A stretch of 64,000 bases of DNA. Source: Ziziphus jujuba (lineage: Eukaryota; Streptophyta; Magnoliopsida; Rosales; Rhamnaceae). The stretch is taken from the NCBI RefSeq assembly GCF_031755915.1, contig NC_083388.1, positions 4,719,501-4,783,500 on the forward strand. Reading direction: 5' to 3'. The position numbers were made by a program, and so were the translations under genes. Positions 58,001 through 64,000 of this stretch are shown here, piece by piece. The notes beneath the pieces were generated by a model that worked only from the letters and a program-made list of their open reading frames with translations, was not told the origin of the DNA and searched no databases. Position 1 is the stretch's first letter. Every line of letters starts with the position of its first letter.

Positions 58001-58080
58001 CAACTTTTGACCCCTTTGGTCAACGGTCAACCTCGATCAACGTGCACGGATTCCGGTGCGATTTGGGACGGGGTGTTACA
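55044..58080 (-). mobile_element. Array LTR 3, 3037 bp
   Basis: It is 20 bp longer than LTRs 1 and 2 through one additional minisatellite unit near 55941-55960. It carries five private substitutions packed into 57845-58036 plus G to A at 55755; the rest matches its sisters. Confidence 0.95.
55907..56005. repeat. 20 bp minisatellite, expanded by one unit
   Basis: Contains one CATCACCTGCGCGCTAATCA unit more than in LTRs 1, 2 and 4. Confidence 0.92.
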
Positions 58081-58095
58081 GCCTTCCCCCCTTAC
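58081..58095 (-). promoter_or_regulatory. Polypurine tract, unit 3
   Basis: Identical to the tract at 44871-44885. Confidence 0.88.
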
Positions 58096-58124
58096 AAAAA
58101 TTTCGTCCTCGAAATTTCCGCGCG

Positions 58125-59945
58125 TCACTGGAACAAACAAGGGTTCTGATCACGCACCTGCGCTTCGGGCTCCCATGTCGCTTCCTCGACTAAGTAGTTC
58201 CTTGCCAACCAATCCATGCCCAACACTACTTCAAGTTCGGATAGATCCAACAGGATCAGGTCTGCTTCCATCACTTGATCTGTGAAATCGTCGGGCGTAG
58301 TCCTGGCTCCATGCTGCGTCATAGCAAACACCCGGCCTTGACTTGTCTGCTGGGGTCTCCTTCCTCTACCTCGACTCGATCCTGCAGACGGCTGGACTGA
58401 TCCCGAAGAAACTCCTACTGGCTGACTCCCCTGGGAACTCTGTCCTGGAAATATCCCCGTATGCTGTGTCCGTCGACCTGCTTCTAGCACACTGCCGCTA
58501 CCATAAGGGCAATCCCTCCTTATGTGGCCTGGCTGCCCACACCGAAAGCATAAACCATCCATCTGACACCGCCCAGAATGATCCCCCCTACAAAGTGGAC
58601 AAATCCGCGGAGAACCAATGCGTGACTGCTGATACGAGCTTGCATCCACACTGATCGAATGGCGAGCTGGCTGGGGCATGTGATAACTATCTCTCCTCTG
58701 GAATCTGCCTCGTGGGCTTAACCCATCACTGTCTGAGCCTGAGCTATGGCTCTTCTTAGCTGCCCCTTGTCGAGGTACTCCGCTATACGAACCTTCGAAT
58801 GATCTGCGCCTCGCGGGTCTGTGTATCTCCTCCTGTCTCTCTAGCTCGAGCACTGCATCCCTGGCGGACTGATAGGTGGGATGTACTGATCCAGAAAGGG
58901 TGTAGCCGATGCTCTCTTTCAATCCGTCTATGAACCTCACCTTCTTCGTGTGATCGTCGGGAATTAGGTGCATGTAGAATTCTGATAGTTCTCGGAATCT
59001 CCTCTCGTACTCTGTCACCGTCATGTTCCCTTGTCGTAGTTCCTCGAACTCTCTCCTTCTTGCTTCACGGTAGGCAGGAGGACAAAACTCTATCAATGGC
59101 AGTTGTTCATCCCAGCTACCACGAAACTGCATAATGCAAGACCTTAGCAGGTCTTCTAATGTCTGAATTGTGCACTCTGCTTGTCCATCAGATTGCGGGT
59201 GAAAAGCGGTGCTGTAGTTAAGTCTTGCTCCTAGTGCATCAGCCAATTTCCGCCATAGTCGTGAAGTAAAGCGCGGATCTCGATCGGAGACGATGGCTAA
59301 CGGTACTCCATGAAGACTTACAATGCGTTGCACGAACAACTAAGCTAACTTCTCGGGTGAAAAATGTTCTCGTACCGGTAGGAAGTGTGCTGACTTGGTG
59401 AGACGATCAATGATTACCCAAATGCCGTCGTACCTTCTAGGTGTGGAAGGAAGCTTGAATACGAAGTCCATGTTGAGTTCTTCCCACTTCCACACGGGAA
59501 TCGGTAAAGGTTGGAGTAGTCCCGAAGGCTTCTGTCTTTCTGCTTTCACTTGTTGACAAATCAAACACTTTAATACGAAGTCTGCCACTTCTCTCTTCAT
59601 ACCAATCCACCAATAATACTTAACAAGCGTCCGGTACATCTTGGTACTTCCCGGATGCATCGCATACATCGAGCTATGCGCCTCCTCCAAAATCTCCTTC
59701 TTGAGTCCTGGGATATCCGGAACGCAAAGTCGTCCTTTATACACGAGGGCTCCATCCCTCCTTATGGAAAATTCCGGATCAAGACCTTCTTGTACCTTGC
59801 CCTTAATTGTCCTCAACTTAGGATCTTCCATTTGGGTCTCTACTATACGATCCACCAACACCGGTCGTACCTGGAAGCTAGCCATAAGAACTCCTGAAGC
59901 ATGCATCCTTAAACCAACAACCAACTCTCGTAACTCGATCAGCAA
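58125..59945 (-). pseudogene. INT-gag-PR-chromodomain fusion frame, unit 3
   Basis: The translation is the same as in units 1 and 2, with the TAG at 59340-59342. No unit-specific lesion or repair is visible. Confidence 0.88.
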
Positions 59946-60554
59946 TCCAAAAGGTAAGATTAGAACTTAAGTCTAATTTCCTCAAATACTGGTATCACCA
60001 AGTTAAGGTTGAGATTAATTCACTTGTCTTCGATTACCCTCCTAGTACTTACAATTATAAAACCCTTGCTCCTCATTGATTAACCAATAGTCTTAACCTC
60101 GACAAACATCAATCTTTCTTTTAACTAAATTCATCAAGGTCATGAATAAATTCTCAACATCCAAATACCATTCTTGAAAACTCTAAGTTTCCCTCATTTC
60201 AAATAAATTCCATGAATCCACACCTCAAGCAATAAGAAATTTAAATCTTAATTCTAGCATCACCACCAATACTATGAACAAATCACTAGATCCTTAACCC
60301 AATAAAGTATTCCACACTCCTTAAATTCTAACTCCGTCCCAAAAATCATACTCCTTATCATTGTAAATTATCACCAACAATATCAACCACCTTGAATCGA
60401 TAAAGCACCACCAATACGAACCTTAAATCTCCAAGGAAATAAGATATCAAGATCTTAGCTTCTAGAATGAAACTAACCATGCTTAAACATCCAACCATGC
60501 CTAAGGAATCATCCTCATCTCATTAACCTCATCAACCACCAAGTAGAACTTTAG

Positions 60555-60855
60555 TCGCTATCCGGAGCTTGCTTGATTCTCTAAACGCTGTCGTACCTTC
60601 TCTTTGTGAATGATAGTTTAAGCACGAAATCCATATTTACATCTCCCTACTTTTACTTATCGGTGACCTAAGTACCTTTATTCGGATCTTGCAACTTCCT
60701 TTATCGTGCCAAACCACCATGTCATCCAGTGAGCATTCCATACATCTTGGTACCCTTGGGGTGTATCGCATACTTTGAATCGCGTGCTTCCTTTAAGATC
60801 TGCTTTTTGAACTCAACGATACCCTGCTTTGGATTCTCGACTGGCGATACTTAAC
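60555..60855 (-). pseudogene. Fossil integrase piece, unit 3
   Basis: Equivalent of 47345-47645. Confidence 0.72.
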
Positions 60856-61641
60856 CCTTAAGTCGCTCTTGGAAAAACCATAACATAAAACAAATAATAA
60901 AATATATTTTTCAAATATACCTAACTTGCATAGGCAATTGTTAAAACTCCACATTGAAAATCATATCTTAAAATCCATAGCATAAAATAAAATATGCACG
61001 CTTGTAATGGAGGTACGTACGACACCTTCTACATGTTACGTAATCCATGATTCCAACTGTCGCCGACACTCTGCTACCAATACAAACCAGGGTGGTTGCC
61101 TATATTGGCCGTCCAATCCCCTGGACTTGTAGGCAACATGATCATGGGGCTAGCTCTACATGGACCACATTGGTTCGCCGCCCCCATATGGTACAGTATA
61201 ATATCAACAATATAACATACAGATACATGTACGAGCACAAACCAAACATACTTGAATAAAACACCTTTAGTTTCAAATACCACTTTGAAAAGCATTTAAA
61301 TTTTGATAATCGATCGGGAAAATATTTTGACGCCTTGAAATCGATCGACACACATCCTTAGGCAATCATCCTTCTTCTCCATGAACGAAACGGATACCAT
61401 TCACGATGATAAGCTTGACCTTCAAAAAGAAAAGGCATCCTCGACCATCGACTAGGCCATAGGAATTTCCCGTTAGGCTAGATGATCCTAATTGACACCC
61501 TCGAAGATTAAAGTTATTCAAACTCGGGCAACGAATTTACTTCGAGACAAACAGAAAGAACGCTTTCACACGGGTAAAACGAGAGATCAAACACGGATAG
61601 GATGCACAACAATGCACAGTCCCTTAGGAATACTAGAACCT

Positions 61642-61656
61642 AGAGCCCTGATACCA
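61642..61656 (-). promoter_or_regulatory. Primer-binding site, unit 3
   Basis: Same as at 41837-41851. Confidence 0.85.
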
Positions 61657-61658
61657 AC

Positions 61659-64000
61659 TGTCAGGACCCGTCCAGAATTCCTTCCCCGGAACCCTAGACA
61701 GCCCTGATCCCAGGGAAACCCTACCGAACCCTCCAACGGAAAATCCGGCAGAGCCTCCCCTAAGGGATTTACTTACCACAAATTTACCTGCACTGAAAAC
61801 ACACTTCTAAAAACATCCCCTTATTCCTCCCACAAACTACAAATTGGTTCCACAAATTGCAGCACTTCAAAAGAAAACAACAGCAGCAACCCAGTGCAAG
61901 ATAAATACAACAAGAGTGAAGAATTATTACAACTGCAATAAAAGAAGAACAGGGTACAGCACGAACTAAAACAGCGAGGAAGATCAAGTCCGCTCCGAGT
62001 GAACACCGACAACCTGGTACCTAGAGGAACGGAATTTAAGAGTGTGAGATGCTAATCATCTCAGTGAGCGACCCTACTACTATACCATATAATATCACAG
62101 TAATAAGTATAAATAATAATTATTTGGAAATAATATTTTCTCTCAAAACCCTTAAGATTCTCTCAGTTGGAAAGGTTCCCTTTTTAAAACAATTTCACAA
62201 AACCGTTTATCCATATTCCCCGAAAACCAAGACATCAATTAAATACCAGAAGCGGTAACAATTATATTTTTAATTCCAATTCAGTTTCCAAACATTTTAT
62301 TTTTAAAACACAGTTCTGAAAATCATTTGATGCACCCACTATATACCAGTGGCGCCAACAGTACCCAGCGTCCCAAGGTACCGCCAGACAGGAGGTTATA
62401 GAAAGAAACCGGCATACGGTCGCGTGGCGTCCCACTGCGCCGCTGCTAACCTGGTGTCCCGGCCAAAGGGGGGTGGCCGCCCTCTCCGATGGCATCCACA
62501 GGACACCCTCATAATATCAACCGCGCGCTACTCACACCCACCTGCGCGCTAATCACATCACCTGCGCGCTAATCACACCCACCTGCGCGCTAATCACAAC
62601 CGTGTGCACACTAACCATATCACATATACCATATCACATAATCAGAACACCAGTACGTGCACGGTGCATCTAAAAATTATAAAATCCATAAATTTAAATC
62701 ATAAAACAAATTTCACATTTTTCATAAGCATAGCGGGCATAATCCATCCGCTTGAACCGGGAAATTCTCCACAATTTCCTTATAATCCATACCATAAATT
62801 CCATGATTTTCAAATCCACCAACTCCCAAATCCATCAATTCAAATATCCACATTTTTCCAAGCATAAATAATTTCTCGAAATATCATAATCAAATCTCAT
62901 AATATTACATGGGCATATTTTATAAAAATTGAAATCACCAACATAACCAAATATTTTCTTCGAAATATTTGAAAATCAAATCATGCCCAATTTACCATTA
63001 AAACCACACCAATTTCAAAATCCTCAAAACCATAAAATAATTTCACATGGCATAAATTGGTGAAATACACATTTTCTTAAATTCGATAAATTCACAAATA
63101 ATTCCACAATAATTCAATAAATATTTGGCACATAGGAATTAAATTCCAAATATTTAATTCACACATAATATATTCATCAATTAAATTCCCCAAAATTAAT
63201 TTGAAGGTGGGTCACTCACCTGGAGCACGCAATTAACCCATGATCCACTACGGGATCAATTCTACGACTCACCGGTGCTCCTAGAACAAAATTCACAGAC
63301 AGTCAAATAAATTAATATTTTATTCGGGTAAATAATACCCGGTACCCGGGGGGTCAAAACACAAACGATATCTAGAATTTACGAGTTATATACCGAATCG
63401 AAGCTCGAGTGATGCTAATCACAGATCCGGTCTTAATTTTCGATGATCGTACCCGACGGGGTCGGAATTTTATCGGGAAGCTTTTCGGGTTTCGGCTCTG
63501 CAATTCTCCCAAACCGTCGCGAATTGGTGGAAACGGAAGTCGGATTTGGGTTCAGGAGGTCGAACACTGCGGACTGGAGCTGGCCGGAATTTTCGGGGTA
63601 CTCGCCGGAACAGTAATTTCCGGCGGGCCGCCACGTCACCGGCAACCGTCGCCGGAACAGTATTTTCCGACGGTGGCCGTTTGCTGTGAAATTTTGCAGA
63701 TTTGTAGATCGTGAGGAGAGCAATCCAACGGGACCGACGGTGAGCAAAACGGAGGTCGGACGGCGGAGAAATCACCGTTTGAAGATTTTCGACCCCTCGC
63801 CGGAAAACGCTCCGATCCCGGCGCGTCGGTGGTCCGATGGCCGTGATTTTTGGTGGGTAGGCCGGACTTGAGGAGAGGATGCTGGGTGTATGGCGCGTGT
63901 ACTGTATATCGGCCGGCATAGTGCCGATTCGCGGTGGCCGGCGGTGGAGGGGGAAAAATCGCCGCCAAACTTCGGACGTCCGATCCGGGCGCGTCCGGCG
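61659..64000 (-). mobile_element. Array LTR 4, cut by the window edge
   Basis: It has the same start (TGTCAGGACCCG) and blocks as LTR 1 and runs into the GC-rich part at the end of the window. The minisatellite is of normal length (62522-62600). One private change is seen at about 62204 (ACCGTTT for ACCCTTT). The array therefore continues beyond 64000 for an unknown distance. Confidence 0.93.

Larger units (their letters stand above)
58081..61658 (-). mobile_element. Array internal region 3, 3578 bp
   Basis: Same length and layout as regions 1 and 2, with the primer site at 61642-61656 and a gene-free AT-rich stretch at 59970-60555. Confidence 0.92.

Noticed and set aside
41854..64000. Possibility that the array is only an assembly error
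   Set aside because: Units have private substitutions, one has a 20 bp expansion, and the left edge has a unique deletion. A repeated mis-join of one read set would not produce these. Raw reads should still be checked.

Overview
The window is plant nuclear DNA, most likely from a eudicot with a repeat-rich genome; the species cannot be named from sequence alone. The evidence is plant-type Ty3/gypsy retroelements with about 3 kb LTRs and initiator-Met-tRNA primer sites, TRIM miniature LTR elements, MITEs, a plant hAT transposase relic and a cluster of plant LEA-2 (NDR1/HIN1-like, NHL) gene relics. Apart from the LTRs, the DNA is AT-rich with many homopolymer runs. I found no convincingly intact host gene, no rRNA or tRNA gene and no CRISPR array.

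Layout. 1-4654 is a decayed Ty3/gypsy element on the + strand: gag-protease, then a shuffled pol remnant. 4655-6071 is an LTR fragment (family B). About 6.07-14.04 kb is one arm (alpha) of a segmental duplication: repeat R, a TRIM-2 element split by a solo LTR and by a TRIM-1, then three NHL pseudogenes on the - strand. 15.02-25.10 kb is a single family-B LTR opened by two later solo LTRs, one of which holds a TRIM-1 (three levels of nesting). 25.1-33.3 kb is the partner arm (gamma) with the same order R, TRIM-2, NHL pseudogene, again split by a solo LTR holding a TRIM-1. 33.3-39.0 kb holds repeat R, two MITEs and four more NHL pseudogenes. 39.5-40.46 kb is a broken hAT transposase on the - strand, cut by a + strand LTR (40463-41179), which is itself cut at 41180 by the main feature of the window.

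The main feature (41180 to beyond 64000) is a head-to-tail array of one LTR retrotransposon in the form LTR-internal-LTR-internal-LTR, with a unit of 6595 bp (6615 bp where one LTR has an extra 20 bp minisatellite copy). All units lie on the - strand and are nearly identical. The 3578 bp internal region has a Met-tRNA primer site and a polypurine tract but no reverse transcriptase. Its one long reading frame has an abnormal order: integrase zinc finger and catalytic core, then the C-terminal half of gag with zinc knuckles, then the end of protease, then the end of a chromodomain. A second, older integrase relic lies closer to the primer site. The element therefore looks non-autonomous, built by internal deletion and rearrangement and then amplified as a tandem array, probably by recombination between LTRs.

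How the parts relate: successive retroelement insertions, solo-LTR formation and local duplication broke up a small NHL gene cluster. All eight NHL copies are damaged, and nothing in the window is expected to make a normal host protein. Target-site duplications (TAACA, CTTAA, ACCAG, ATATA perfect; several others with one mismatch) fix the boundaries of most elements.
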